Assembly: GCF_030272615.1 (NCBI RefSeq)
Contig: NC_081407.1
Location: 97,449,897-97,513,896, forward strand
Origin: Cryptomeria japonica
Taxonomy: Eukaryota; Streptophyta; Pinopsida; Cupressales; Cupressaceae
Reading direction: 5' to 3'
DNA length: 64,000 nucleotides
Under the pieces are notes generated by a model, which ran no database searches, was not told the origin of the DNA, and worked only from the letters and a program-made list of their open reading frames with translations. The position numbers were made by a program, and so were the translations under genes. Within the stretch, counting starts at the first letter, position 1. Every line of letters starts with the position of its first letter. Shown one piece after another: positions 12,274 through 23,900 of the stretch.

Positions 12274-12363
12274 AACCCTAATTAGGGTTTCTATCATTTA
12301 ATCCTAGCCATTGATTCTAAGTCAATCAGAGCCATCAATTTGTAAAGGGCTCTCTATATAAAG
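12274..12363 (+). promoter_or_regulatory. Telo-box palindrome and TATA box, copy B
   Basis: AACCCTAATTAGGGTTT lies at 12274-12290 and CTATATAAAG at 12354-12363. The same pair at the same spacing occurs in copies C, E and G, about 820-875 bp from the 3' end after nested inserts are removed. This fits a U3 promoter. Telo-box motifs are known plant promoter elements. Confidence 0.65.
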
Positions 12364-13261
12364 CCCTGGCTCTTCATTTGTAAAGGTTAATAGTCGGGGA
12401 ATAGTTAGAGATGGTCAATAATCAGTAGTGGCAGTTCAAGAGCAATTAGCTTTTAGGGTAGAGTAGAAAGAGAAGGCAAAGATTGTTGTCAAGACATTGT
12501 TGCAAAAGACATGTAAACTTCATTGGCGAAATGGTGAATTCTATGTGTTGATTCGACAATTTGCATGTATACTTCTCAAATTTAATTTCATGTTATTAGA
12601 TGAATGGAAGGAATTTGTATGATCAATGGTGAAATTTGTATATCCATACTACTAGTGGTTTGTTGATTGCAAACTTGCCTTGCGTAGTCAACTGGAACCA
12701 TTCAACTTAAGCTTAACTTCAATTATCGCTTCTTCATTGATATGCATCAACCTGACGGTATCTATGCTTGTAGCGGTGATTTAAACATCATAAAGCTATC
12801 CTTAGAAGATCGCACTAACCTTGTGGAGATGATCATAGCATGTCAAAGCAAGACTTAGTTAGAGTTTCATCAAAGGTTATCCATTGCTCCTACACTCTTA
12901 GCATTAGAATTAGATTCCTCTCCAACCCTTATCTTTTTTTTCCTTTTTAAAAAAATCAAGGATCAGTAAAGACCCACGTTCGAGTGATATTCAAAGTAAA
13001 TCAGACGCTCAGGTCATCAAATGTAAGTCCCCTTGTGATTCCAGCAAAATCACATCATATCGCAAGAGCTTATCCACACGTAGAGACCCTACATATCAGA
13101 ACCTTGGAATTGCTCCGATTGATCCTTTGGCGAGATCTTCAGCGGTCGGGGAAGCTTTGTTCAAGAGAGGATAATATACCTTGGTATTTTATTCTGCGCT
13201 CGCATGTGCATGAAAACCACATCAACAAACCCCTAACACATTAATTCCTTGTTCATTGGCA

Positions 13262-13480
13262 CCCATAAATTGGAAGGTCAATGGCCCAATAATAGGTTTA
13301 CAAAGACTTAATTACTTATCTTTGAGAAGTACATTCAATCCACACCATACATTGATGATTGTGTTTGTTAGATTCTACTTGAAAATCTCCATGTGCACTA
13401 TTGCAAGTTTCTTCATCACATTAGCTATCAGCAACATGGATTCTAATATCATTTTTGAAAAACTCTCCAAAATCTCTTTT
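13262..13480 (-). pseudogene. Ty3/gypsy-1 retropepsin fragment
   Basis: On minus it reads HMEIFKSNLTNTII, then GLNVLLKDKWLSL and FQFMGANEQGINVLG. This is the same family as the protease at 26430-26690 (VNMEILERNLTNTIVDGG). The catalytic D-S/T-G region has decayed to NVWCG. It lies between the gypsy-1 gag remnants (14640-16099) and the linker at 8467-8817. Confidence 0.6.
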
Positions 13481-13536
13481 GACTCATGCTTACTCCTGAG
13501 CCAAAATGCCAGGCAAGTTACTCATCCAAAAACTCT

Positions 13537-14248
13537 CCAATGAGTTTTTGAAAAACTCTTGGCAATTGTTTCCTATAAAACTCACAAGTAAATGCAAAAA
13601 ATCTCAAGTTTTGAATTAAAAACTCCTACAAATTCACAAAATTTATTTTTTCTTGCTTGCAGTTAAAAAAACACAATTTTCATTGGTGGTAAAGGTTACA
13701 AAGGCCTTAATTTGTTGCCCCTCGACCCCATTGGGGGTGTTGCCCCCAAAACCCCACAAGGGGCGTTGCCCCTTGACCCCAAGGAGGGGCACTACCCCTC
13801 GATCTCATTTGAGTCTCCACTCCCAAATCCTCGTTAGTTATTGGAATATGTCATATAAAAAACTTGATTATAATGAGTGGGTGATGGGGAATTGGGATAT
13901 AACTCTTGAGTGTGCCTACTTGCATGTTATTATTGCATAGCTTGCCAAAAATCTCTTTACATGAGGCAACTTCTATATATGACATGGCTAGTGGAAACGG
14001 CATTATAACTCATTTAGAGTTGAACTTGTTTTTTGGTCTATTGTGTGTATTAAATTCTAATCTTGATTTATATATGATAGAAATTAGTAATATGCTCAAC
14101 AAATTTAGTAATATGTCTGTTTTTGATGAATATTTTTAAACATTTATGTATATAGAATGTTCAATAAAATTGCTAAGTTTTTCCTAAGTCCCAAGTTTTT
14201 GAAATTTTTGGGCCAAAAGAGTTATTGCTAAGTGTTTTTCAACATTGG
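13537..14248. mobile_element. Probable TIR DNA element (about 0.7 kb) inside gypsy-1
   Basis: The ends are inverted copies of one another: CCAATG...TTGAAAAACTCTTGGCAAT at the left, and the reverse complement of ...CAATG-TTGAAAAAC-CTTAGCAAT at the right. It contains a short GC-rich patch of GGGGC-GCCCC palindromes at about 13718-13806. No clear TSD was found. It interrupts gypsy-1 between gag and protease. Probably non-autonomous, superfamily uncertain. Confidence 0.5.
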
Positions 14249-14639
14249 GTTCTATTATTTAGTCACCATGCAGTGGAAATTCCACTATTGAATCTTTGCC
14301 CTTCTCTTGGCTCACTTTTCCTTCTCTTCAATTGCTATCTATTGTGGTAGTAATTGCAGTTCTTAATTGCAGCATGCTTTGCAAAACATCTACCATTTTG
14401 ATGGCTATGGTAGTTTGCAATAATTACCTTGCAATAATTTTAGTAAACTAAAGAGTTTAAAGGAAACAATTATGTTTCCATTAGAGGGTCGTTCTTTTTC
14501 TATGGTCTGTTCCACTTCTACTTTTGCTTCACAAAGAATTTCTTTCTCCCTACACAAGTTCAAATATATTGCTTTTTTGGTGTATGCCCTCATGATTGCT
14601 AAAACCTCATTGTTTTTCTGCTAATTATTTACCATATCA

Positions 14640-16099
14640 ATGATAGATTTTTTGTTTTCGGTTGTCGGTATCCTCATAGTCTCCTAGTTTACACCATTTG
14701 CACAAGAGCCCTGCTTTATTTTGAATGCTTTAGTAGTCTCCCGCAAAGTGTCCCCACTCATAGGGTGTCCTTTTCAATCATATTGTATCTAACTCTTTCT
14801 TCCACTAGTATTGATGTTGAATCTATTATTAGACCTTGGATTTCAATGTCCATAATAGAGCGTCCTTTAGAATCATATTTCATTTGACTAAATGCTTCCA
14901 CCATTTCCAATGTTAATATTTTATTGCTTTGGCAGTGTACTTCGTGGACTGGACTGCACGCCTTAAGCGAAGAGTACTTGTGTACTCGTTTTCAAATTAT
15001 ATGGGCATTCTTTGATTGAGTGGCCCAAGTCTTGACAAATATCATAGAAAAGTTTCTTCAAACAATTTGTTTCAATATGCCCTCCACAATTGTATTTTGT
15101 ACATAATAGTTCTTTGTCTTTTTCTTCTTTTTTTCTTCCTTCAATTCATTCATCATTTGCATCATGTCCCTTCTCAAGCTTGTACAGTTCCAAATTTGTC
15201 CTTGTTGCTATCATCCGAACTTTCATCATCTTCTTCTTTTCTTTTACCACAAGAAGACATTTTCTCTGCATTTTCTATATTCGTAGCCCAATTGTATACA
15301 TATGTATATGAAGAGGGTGGTACTACCTTCATCTTTTGTCATATTGCCTTCAATGAAGATCTCTTCTTGAAGCTATTGGTTCATATTTTGTCTAACTTTA
15401 CAAAGAACTCTTTGAGCCTATGATTATAGGCTTTGGCATTCTTGTGTTTGCCTTGCTTCATTATCATCCTATAGTAGCTTAAATTCCTCTTCAAAAGCTT
15501 TCTTCAATATTTCCCAAGTAGTTTAGGAAGTCAAGTCAAACTCTGTGTACCAATAAATAGCTATGCCTCTTCGGGTTCCTGGGAAGGATCATAGCCAATA
15601 TGATCTATCGTCCTGGTCAATTGATGCCCAAATCATCTCACGGGTTTTATATAAAAATCAAGAAAAAGAGAAATGAATGAAAAATGAAATATCAAAGTAT
15701 TTGGCTTTGGGGATATCAGAATATAACTCCATCAGGACTATAGATGCTCGACTGGCAATGGAGCAATATTCATGAGATTACAAAGATAACCTCATTGGGG
15801 CTATACACGCTCACTGGCAACGAGGCCCTATCCAGGATGCTTATGAAGTTTGGCCAAACTATGTAGCTAGTCATGGTGGATTCTAAGTAGTCACAATGTT
15901 CTTGTGAGTCGAAATGAATACACTCACACACACATGGGTAATCAAAGACTAAGTGCCCTGATCCAATTTGGGGATTCTTCCTTTTGAGTACTTTTCCTAG
16001 TCTCTTGATAGGTTGGATTGAATTTTTCGAGGGTTCTAACTGTGGATTGAGTTTTTATCTTTGAAATGTTCGGGAACATTTATTCGAGGTGGTGCTAGA
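14640..16099 (-). pseudogene. Ty3/gypsy-1 gag remnant with degenerate zinc knuckles
   Basis: The minus-strand translation contains a gag-like region near 15450-15560, then knuckle-like motifs: CNCGGHIETNC-like and YDICQDLGHSIKEC (first Cys lost) near 15000-15090, and CKWCKLGDYEDTD near 14700 (His changed to Tyr). The gag at 27900-28960 shows the same order. Many stops are present. It is cut at 16099 by the LTR unit C. Confidence 0.6.
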
Positions 16100-16439
16100 T
16101 GTTGTGACGTTTTCGCACATCACCCCATTGCAAATGGGGACTCCCACTTTTTCGATCCTAGCTTAGGGTTTTAGTGTGGTGGTCTTGTCTTAGTGTCAAT
16201 CTCTTAGTCCTTAACCTTTACTTATGAGTGGGGTTGATTATGTCAGTCCAAGATGAGTAGTTTAAGCTAGGTCGCCAGGTGATGTCAAGGTTGCTAGGTT
16301 GCTAATGTTGTCAAGAATTGCTTTCAATGGTGAGATACATCCAAGTGACAGTGTGAAAGCAGTGAACTCATCGCAAGTTTGGAGGATAAAAATATCTAAG
16401 TTTAATTTTGCTTAGTTCATGGTCCTTATACAGCCTTGC

Positions 16440-17180
16440 TCATCAAGCAGTATTTGTGCAAATGGACCCTAGAAATGCACCCATTCTAGAGAGGCAAGAA
16501 CCATGAGATAAGCTAGGGCAATGTTAGATAAGTGTTCAAGGTTGATGAATTGGGGTGCGAAAACGAAAATTGATCAAGTCAAGTTTTTTCTCAAGTTGTG
16601 GTCATGATACTAGTGTGCTTACCAAGATGAAATTTGTGCAAATGAGAGGTGAAATTGTGCCCAAGCTAGAGATGGTTTGAGGGAAAGTAGCATCAAAATG
16701 ATCATCTTGATGATCAATTTGTCTAAGGCAAAGGCCAAATATAGGTCTAACTTGTGCAAATGAATATCAAATTGCCGCCCTCATTAAGTTGTGCAAATCA
16801 GCCCGAAAATGCCTCCATCCTTGTGCACCTACATGAAAAACGCACTAAAGTTTGTGCATACACAGGTGTAATCTGCACCATAGCTGTGCAAGCAACAATG
16901 TAATCTTTGTGCAAGGGTTAATACATTATGCGCCATAAAGGGTGGAAGGCTAATTAGTACCATATCCAAACTCAAAATCTAGTATTACAACATGGCAAAA
17001 TTTACTAAGTTTAAACCTTGGTGCTTAGTGCATGTATATATCCACTGTGCGACCAGCTATATGCACTGGGCAAGACCATTCATCTGTGCATGATCACCAT
17101 ATGCACTATACGCTCTGCATTGTGCAGGCCACGTGGCATTATGCGCTCAGGGGTTAAGTTTGTGCAAAACACCACCTAGA
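16440..17180 (+). repeat. Degenerate GTGCAAATG repeats in copy C
   Basis: The string GTGCAAA(T) and the related TATGCGC(C/T) and TGTGCA recur many times at irregular spacing. It occupies the position of the hairpin arrays in copies B, E and G. No stem structure like theirs is evident. Confidence 0.5.
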
Positions 17181-18192
17181 ATCTGTTCTACATTATGCGC
17201 TCAGACTGGAGACAGTAAGATCAGACCTGCAAACAATCAATTCAGACCTCCAAACATGAGAATCATATCTAGAAAATTCAGTAATCAGACTAAATCTGAA
17301 CCCTAGTTAGCACATACAAGGCAGACCAAGCATGTTTTGATGAGGGATTGTTATTCAGACAGGGCTATAAAGAAAAGATCAAATGTGTATTTTAAACATC
17401 AATCGTTCTAGTTTTGAGTACAGTATTTGAAGAGCAAACTTGATTTAGGGAGGCAGATCTGATTGCAGATAATCTCTAAAGCTTCGAAAGGGCAAAATCA
17501 GATTTAACACCTGGTGTTCCTCAATGATATTTTCAGAATGATAGGGTTTTTATAGTGACCTGATTTGTTAGGTATTAATATTATCTCATTCAAACCTTGG
17601 TGTATAATGACAGGTCTTTTATCTTTCAGATTTTGATGCAAAGATAGAAGAGAAGAACACCTCATGGGCTTAATGAAGGTGATGACTTGAAGAGAAGACT
17701 TCACAAAGACTACTCAACGAGATGAATCAACAACATCAAAAACCAAGGCATGCAGCGAGGGTAACACAGTGAAGCATTCAAAGGGCTAAGCATTGCAACG
17801 TGAGGAACTCAAGGCTTCAATGAGAGAAAGTTGAGATCAAGCACCATGCAAGCAGATATTTCCAAGCTAGGAGGTGAACTTGTGCAAGATAAGCAACCAT
17901 GTGGTATCACATAGTCTACATCCCTAGAAGACCTATGAAAAGGAAGACCAAGACCTAAGCATCATGATGAACTATCAAGTCTACAATGCAAGTTGAGGTG
18001 GCATCCCAGTCATCATTCAACCAATCAAAGGGCTCCACATCAACTCGTCTAAGTTCGATGTATCTGACTCATCCTATGATGGCACAAACTTCAAGATACC
18101 TAACCTCAAATTTCATTGGTTCCCATTAAAAGTTGGACATGTGTTCCAAATATTGTAATTATCTCATTGGCTAGAATAGATTTTGTTGTAAC

Positions 18193-18282
18193 AAACCCTA
18201 ATTAGGGTTTTGCCTTGTAAATCTCGGCCATTAATTGGAGAATCAATCTGAGCCATCGAATTGTATTGAGAGTACTATAAAA
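18193..18282 (+). promoter_or_regulatory. Telo-box palindrome and TATA box, copy C
   Basis: AAACCCTAATTAGGGTTT lies at 18193-18210 and TATAAAAG at 18275-18282, with the same spacing as in the other copies. Confidence 0.65.
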
Positions 18283-19391
18283 GGCTCAACTCTCTCATTG
18301 TAAAGGGTTAATAGAGAAGAGTAGAGTAATAGAAAGAATAGATAATTGCTAGTAGCAAGAGCAATCAATAGTTAGGAATTAGAGTAGAGTAGGAGAAGGC
18401 AAAGATTGTTGCTAAGACCTTGTTGTAAGAGACATTTTGTTTTCATTCAAGTTATGGCGAATTCTCCATGTTAATTCAACATGTTGTGTGGTCTCTACTT
18501 CTCATTTGCTTCAAAGTTGATTAGATGAATGGAAGATATCGTTGTTGATGAATGGTGTACCTAATGTTCACACTACATGTAATTTGTTGATTGCAAATTG
18601 CAATGCGTAGTAAACTGAACTTTTGTAAAAGCTTAACTTCTATTACTTCATGCTCATTGTTCGTGTGGTTGATGTGCATTGGTGATATGAAAATCATTTG
18701 TTTATCCTTAGGAGATTGCACCAGTTTTGTATACTCGTTTCTTGATGGTGAAACAAAGTTTGGTTTGGTCACACCTAATCAACAATTAGTTCCTACATTC
18801 TTAGGATTAGATTATCTTTCTTAACCCTTAATTCCTTTTGCTATTTGTTTTCCAAATCAAGTAAGTCTTCATGTTCCAGTAACATTCAAGTATAAACATA
18901 AGTCCCCTTGTGATTCCAGCAATATCACATCAACCATTGAGCTATCTACATGTCAAGACCTGACATTAGAAACCTTGCAGCAAAGAAACAGGACTCGGAC
19001 TCGGCTCGGACTCGGCAAGGCTGACTCGGACTCGGACTCGGGACTCGGCGTCAGACTCGGCTCCAGACTCGGCTGGACTCGGGATAGCGAAAAACTCAAG
19101 AAATTTAGAGACTTTCAAATATTTAAAACTTGTTTCAGACACCGTTTATTGAATACACCTTAAAGACACAATAACATCATCAAACTCGGCTCATTTGATT
19201 ACATACACAAGTATCCATCAATCACATAAGCATAAACGCAAATTGTAGCTGAAGAAAATAACAAACATAGATATATAAATATTGTCAAATGTATACAATA
19301 TTACAAAACTCATGGAATAAAAAATCCATGTCATCATATTATCATCATCAAATGTTTCATACAAATACCAAAGGTAAATACAACTACAAGT

Positions 19392-19685
19392 CTATGGCTC
19401 AGAGGAGCCTGCACCCTCCGGCCCCGGCCCCCTGCGAAGGCGTCTAAGGTAGGTCCTGGATGATTCGACTGCCATAGCCGCTCCCCGTGACACCATGCCA
19501 TGCTCACCAACATCAGGAACATTCGCGTCACTATCTGCCTCTGAATCTCCTATCTGTGCTCGTGCTCTCCGCTCCTCCTCTGCCATGGCTATAGTCTCAA
19601 CCTCTATATCTACCTGGTCGATCCAATCAGTGTCAGACTCGGAGGTTAAATTTTCTCTACTTCTATCGACGCAGTTTCCCCCCAT
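19392..19685 (-). pseudogene. Possible transposase C-terminal fragment
   Basis: A 97-codon open frame with a conserved-looking composition: acidic SESDTDWIDQVDIEVE, then MAEEERRARA, then an Arg/Gly-rich tail. No catalytic domain is present and it is bounded at its 5' side by GC-rich palindromic repeats. Treated as the surviving end of the element's transposase. Confidence 0.4.
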
Positions 19686-19826
19686 ATTTTTCGATAGGGG
19701 TTTGGGGGCAGCGCCCCCAAGGCGAGGTCAAGGGGCATCGCCCCTTGCGGGGTCAAGGGGCAGCGCCCCTTGCGCGCTCCCTGTCGCGATACAGGGCGAG
19801 GTCGAGGGGCAGCGCCCCGCGAGGCC
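19677..19826. repeat. GC-rich palindromic cluster (GGGGCAGCGCCCC)
   Basis: Tandem imperfect copies of GGGGCAGCGCCCC with CAAGG/CCTTG flanks form a sharp GC-rich island in AT-rich DNA. A related cluster lies at 13718-13806 within another TIR element. Confidence 0.75.
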
Positions 19827-19841
19827 AAAAAAACTTATTAC

Positions 19842-20257
19842 AAGTCTGAATTAGGGTTTCTTTGAGAGTCTTCCTTACGGCCTGGTTTTGCTCTTGTTGC
19901 TAATTGGGTCTTGCTTGGTGAGTGAGTATCATTCTTGAAGGTCCGAGCTAGGTCAAGTTGGTGAGTGATAAAGTCTGGAATGTCAACTTGATCTTCAAAT
20001 GCCCTAAAATTTGGCTAAGTCTGGAATGTCCTAATCCTGAAATTTGACTAAGTCTGGAAAACTGAAGAATCCTCCAAAAACTAGATTTTGCAATATAACT
20101 CCTGGAGGCCCGAAACCACTCTCAAACATCCTGACAGTATATATGGAATATAACTTAAAGTATAAGATATCTTTCTTCTTTCTTATACTTAAATGTTATA
20201 TTCCATAAAATAATTCTGACGGAGAGACCAAAATGTCAAAATTCGCTCCTGACCCTT
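19842..20257 (+). mobile_element. LTR-family fragment bounded by 17-bp direct repeats
   Basis: This 416-bp segment resembles the 5' part of the TGTTGTGACG family. It shares the block around 35520-35680 (ATTTTGCAATATAACTCCTGG, and a TATGGAATATAAC hairpin). It is flanked by identical 17-bp sequences CCAAAAAAACTTATTAC at 19825-19841 and 20258-20274. The repeats resemble a target-primed insertion or a gap-repair capture inside the TIR element. Confidence 0.55.
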
Positions 20258-20639
20258 CCAAAAAAACTTATTACTTTTAAACAAAACTTTTTAGAATGTT
20301 TTTTTTTTGTCATTTTATTAACCCAGCCAGTAGCCGAGTCTGGCGATTTTGAGCCAAACTCACCAACTTGGCGAGTCTGGCGAGTTTACTCCCCAAACTC
20401 GGACGAGTCCGAGTTCGAGTCCCTAGGACTCGCCGAGCATGACTCGTACTCGGACTCGCTGAGTCTAGGCGAGTCCGGGCAAGTCCCGTTTCTCTGCCTT
20501 GGAGTCATCTCGGTTGATCACATAATTTAGCATCCGAGGAGATTTTGATCAAGAGAGGATAGAGTGCCTATGGTATTTTATTCTATGTTGCATAATGCAT
20601 AAAAACACATCAACAGGTATGATTCCCAAGATCCACAAT

Positions 20640-20900
20640 CTCCTAAGCTAGCTAGTTAACCATCCATTTTGAGCTATAATATTGCTAAATTGAAGATAAA
20701 TTATTTAGCAAAATGGCTTCAGCATCCTCATCATCCACTACAACATTGACTTCTACTAGTTGTCGAAGACAAGATCCCAAACTTTTCACATGGCTTGACA
20801 TGGTGACTCTATCAATCATCTTGAACTTGAAAGGCTGAAACTTTAAAGAAATTTTTGCATTAACCATTGCTGCTTCAAATAGTGTATTCAAATTCTCCTA
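20640..20900 (-). pseudogene. Copia gag (UBN2) fragment
   Basis: On minus it reads FKFKMIDRVTMSSHVKSLGS, a QLVEVNVVVDDEDAEAILLN core, then NLSS. This matches the helical core of copia gag (xxFKM...xxHxxxLxxLxxQL...DEDxxxxLLxSLP). Only about 80 codons remain. It abuts the 3' end of LTR unit C. Confidence 0.6.
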
Positions 20901-23900
20901 AATTTCCTTACATGATTTTGTCAAATCTATATGATGTATCTCAAAATCGAAGAGAGTAAGACTAGTAATACTTTATTACAATCTATAGGAAGTTTCTCAT
21001 TTCCATTTACTATTCCACGTAGGTTCTTGTGTGTCAATTGCATTTGGATTTATACTTTTCAAGTGTGAAAGTTGAAAACATAATATTTATCCATTGGAAT
21101 TTCCATTTTCAAAAATTAAACAAACTACAAATGTCCTTCTAGCCTCGATGTAATATGGACTAGGGGTGGAGTTTTGATTTTGTTATGTGGGCCACCTATG
21201 TGTGTCAGTTGTAAAACCTTATGCTAATAATATCGAATGTAATTGCTATCCTTATCATGTATTTGTAAATTTAACGCATTGATTTTGTTTAGACTAACCC
21301 AAACTAATGAATGGTTGAACTTGTGTGAAGTTTGTTATTGGTTGCAAGTACGCAGGGTGCAAGATGAAGTAGATTTTTCGGTTGCATTATGAGAAACAGA
21401 CAAACGGAAACGCCCTTTTAGTTGCTACACCTTGCCTGTAAGTTTCGATAACCTAAAGTTCGTTTAACACTAGTACCATTGACGTTTATTCTATCGATAT
21501 TATTTAGTTGTTCCAATTATGTTTCAAGACATTGATATTCACCAAACTTAGTCCCTATTGACAATAGGTAATGGATAACAATATTCCTGCAAAAGACAAA
21601 TTAAACAAATTAAACATTTATATATATTAAACACATACATAAATAATGGACAACAATATATATATAAATATAAATAAAAACATTTATAATTAAATGAACC
21701 TTATGCATCATGTGGAAAGGAGGGTGCTAGCTAAATGAAATTCAAATCAATTGCCAAACAAATAAAGTTAAGCAAAAATAAACCAAAGAACAAACAAAAG
21801 GAAGAAATGCGTTCACAGGAAAGGACAAGGGCAAAAATTGATTCTTGTGGCCAAGAGACCACCAAGGAAGTAAATGGGTAAGGCGTGGGCATGTAGGAAA
21901 TGGTTAACCGTACCATTAAGAAGAATGGAAACCCTCAAATTCAACAGAAGATTGCAGGTTTTAAAGGAAAAGAAATGGTGCCTAGCATTTATAAAATTGC
22001 TACAACCCACCGTAATGGATTTCATTATTCATTTCTTCTTCAGGAAAGAAAAACGTGAGGAACAAGAGCAAGAGAAGAAGAATTTGGAGTTGGGCAAGTA
22101 AGAGGGAGAGCAGAAAATAGGAAGCTAGGTCAGAGGGCATGACAACAAGAAGGTGAAGTAGTTGTTTCAAGCTTTGGAAACCCCTCAAATGCCATTAGTC
22201 CAACTTATATCTCTTCGTCTAGTTGAATTTCTGATTTTCAATGTTGTGCAAGGGTTAGAAATTATTTAACAGCAATTTAAAGTCTTTATTATGAATGTTG
22301 GGATGTGTGGCTTTGCACTTTTAACTTTAGAAAATCTTCAATCACCCCTCTTCTCACTATCTGTGAAATGCCATAGTCATAGTAACACTGATCTGAGTAT
22401 TGTCATATGTAATACCAAGCTGAAATCCTTCATTTTGGATGCTCATCCTCTTTGTTCATTTATGCCTCTCAATTGGCCATCAAACAATAGCAGAAGTTGG
22501 GTTCCTTAGGTATTAGAGCATAGATTTTGGCCTTAGGACCTAGGTGATGACACCTTCCTTGCAATAATATGGCTACTTGGTGTTGGCAACCATGGGTCGT
22601 AAAAGAAAAGGAAACAAGAAATCCACGGGAAAATTGAACCCCTAACAAATGGACTCAAAAGGATCCAAGGAAATTGTGACCATACCACCAAAAATTGAAA
22701 TAGAGATGATATCAGACACCATGCCTTTAGCAGAAACCATCAAATGACTCAAAATCCAAAAGGGAAACAAACTAGCCAAACTTTCAAAGAGTCAGGGGCC
22801 ACCAAAGGAAATTTTGTGTCCAATAGCAAAGACAAAACCCTCAGCTATTAGAGACATCCCTTTCGGCTACAGATGCAATTCTCTTGCTCTCTCCAAAATA
22901 GCCATTGGGGAAGATAACTATGTCCATACTAGTATGACTATAACTACAGGTACCTTGGATGAGGAAGATCCCAAAGAGGAGGAAACCCCTACAATGTAAT
23001 TGAACTGTGTGTGTGAGACAATTAGGTAGTATTAATTAATCATCATGATGTTATGTAAAAACTACTAATTATGAATGAGAATTATGAGTATATATACATT
23101 GTGTCCTAATGGCATTGTGGATCTCATTGGAATGGTTATCTCCTATTGGTTGATTAATAGCCATAACAACTCAAGGATGAATGGATTGAACACTTCATGT
23201 CATACAACACCAGAATGGGTAGTTGAACCATAGAGATTGTTGGGTTTGGGAACTACTTATTTCAAATTAGGATCTTCTCTTCCAGTTATAGTGCTAAGCT
23301 GATTACAGGTGCTAAATTTTACACCAATGGATGGAGTAAGGCCCCTATGAGAACTTATAAAGGTTGTATACCTCTATTATGCAAGCTACCCTTCTCCATC
23401 TGAGGTGATCATCGATGGTTAGATCTTATGACCTGTTCAGAGATAAGTTTATCCATTCTTGAGATTGACAATAGCAGAGAAGCATATCATGTTGACAGAT
23501 TGTTACTCATACCACTTAGCAGAACGGATTCTGCCAAGAGGATGTCCGCCTTGGGGATAACAGCATGTTGTCGATGGATGTCCTTGGTTGCTTAGTCATC
23601 TGATGGACTGCAAGAAAGAGAATTTCTAATGAAGCATAAGCAGGTAACACATCAATCCCACTTTGTAGCATTGAGATGGTATAGCTTGATATGGAATTGA
23701 TATCTTAGTTTACCAATGGTAGGAGCACCTTGGGTTATTGGTCTTTAGGACGTTATCCCTATGCATTGCAAGAAAAACTAAATGTCCACTCTCACCACAG
23801 GCCACAAAATCCATTTAGAGGGGTAGATAGGGATTATATCCACATTGGAGGGTTAGTATTGTACCCCAAGGTGAACCATAGAAGATTAAATAAAAGGAGT

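Larger units (their letters stand above)
8818..13227 (+). mobile_element. TGTTGTGACG-family LTR unit, copy B (4.4 kb), with 14 hairpins
   Basis: Begins TGTTGTGATG and ends CACATCAACA. The flanks GACCT and AACCC are an imperfect 5-bp duplication (3 of 5). It splits gypsy-1 between protease and linker, so it is a real insertion. Contents in order: a 5' block; an inverted-repeat array (9254-11612); an acceptor-like pyrimidine tract before ATG 11751; a short broken ORF; a shared block GGTGGCATCCCAGTCAT near 12100; a telo-box; a TATA box; and a U5 block with GTAAGT at 13023. No second terminal repeat is present, so a solo LTR is the best reading. Confidence 0.75.
18978..20496 (-). mobile_element. 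TIR DNA transposon remnant (1.5 kb) with a transposase-like C-terminal fragment
   Basis: Left end CAGCAAAGAAACAGGACTCG and right end (reverse complement) CAGAGAAACGGGACTTG form imperfect TIRs. The flanks carry a 5-bp direct repeat CCTTG (18973-18977, 20497-20501). The subtermini are rich in GACTCGG repeats. On minus, 19392-19685 encodes an acidic then Arg/Gly-rich tail (MAEEERRARAQ, SSRTYLRRLRRGPGPEG) that I associate, with low confidence, with the C-terminus of hAT-type transposases. A hAT element should have an 8-bp TSD, so the superfamily is uncertain. Confidence 0.6.
16100..20615 (+). mobile_element. TGTTGTGACG-family LTR unit, copy C, with a nested TIR element
   Basis: Starts TGTTGTGACG at 16100 and ends CATCAACA at 20615. 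Excluding the insertion at 18978-20496 plus one TSD it is about 3.0 kb. It has the family's GGTGGCATCCCAGTCAT block near 18000, a telo-box, a TATA box and a U5 block. The U5 donor-like site is ATAAGT instead of GTAAGT. Its 5' part carries a degenerate TTGTGCAAATG repeat instead of hairpins. Flanks (CTAGA and GGTAT) do not match and belong to different elements: gypsy gag on the left, copia gag on the right. Confidence 0.7.

Noticed and set aside
15016-15423. 135-codon hydrophobic ORF on the plus strand
   Set aside because: Antisense of the gypsy-1 gag region; hydrophobicity arises from the opposite strand's Lys/Glu codons.
19495-19854. 119-codon plus-strand ORF in a GC-rich region
   Set aside because: Antisense to the transposase-like tail and then runs into GC-rich palindromic repeats.
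22506-22620. PBS-like TAGGTATTAGAGC followed by an ATG with a Lys-rich start
   Set aside because: No LTR end in CA directly before it and no matching LTR pair; kept only as a remark in the region entry.
23480-23600. Stretch with GGGGATAACAGCATGTTG, resembling a large-subunit rRNA motif
   Set aside because: Only a short match; the surroundings do not follow rRNA. Chance similarity.
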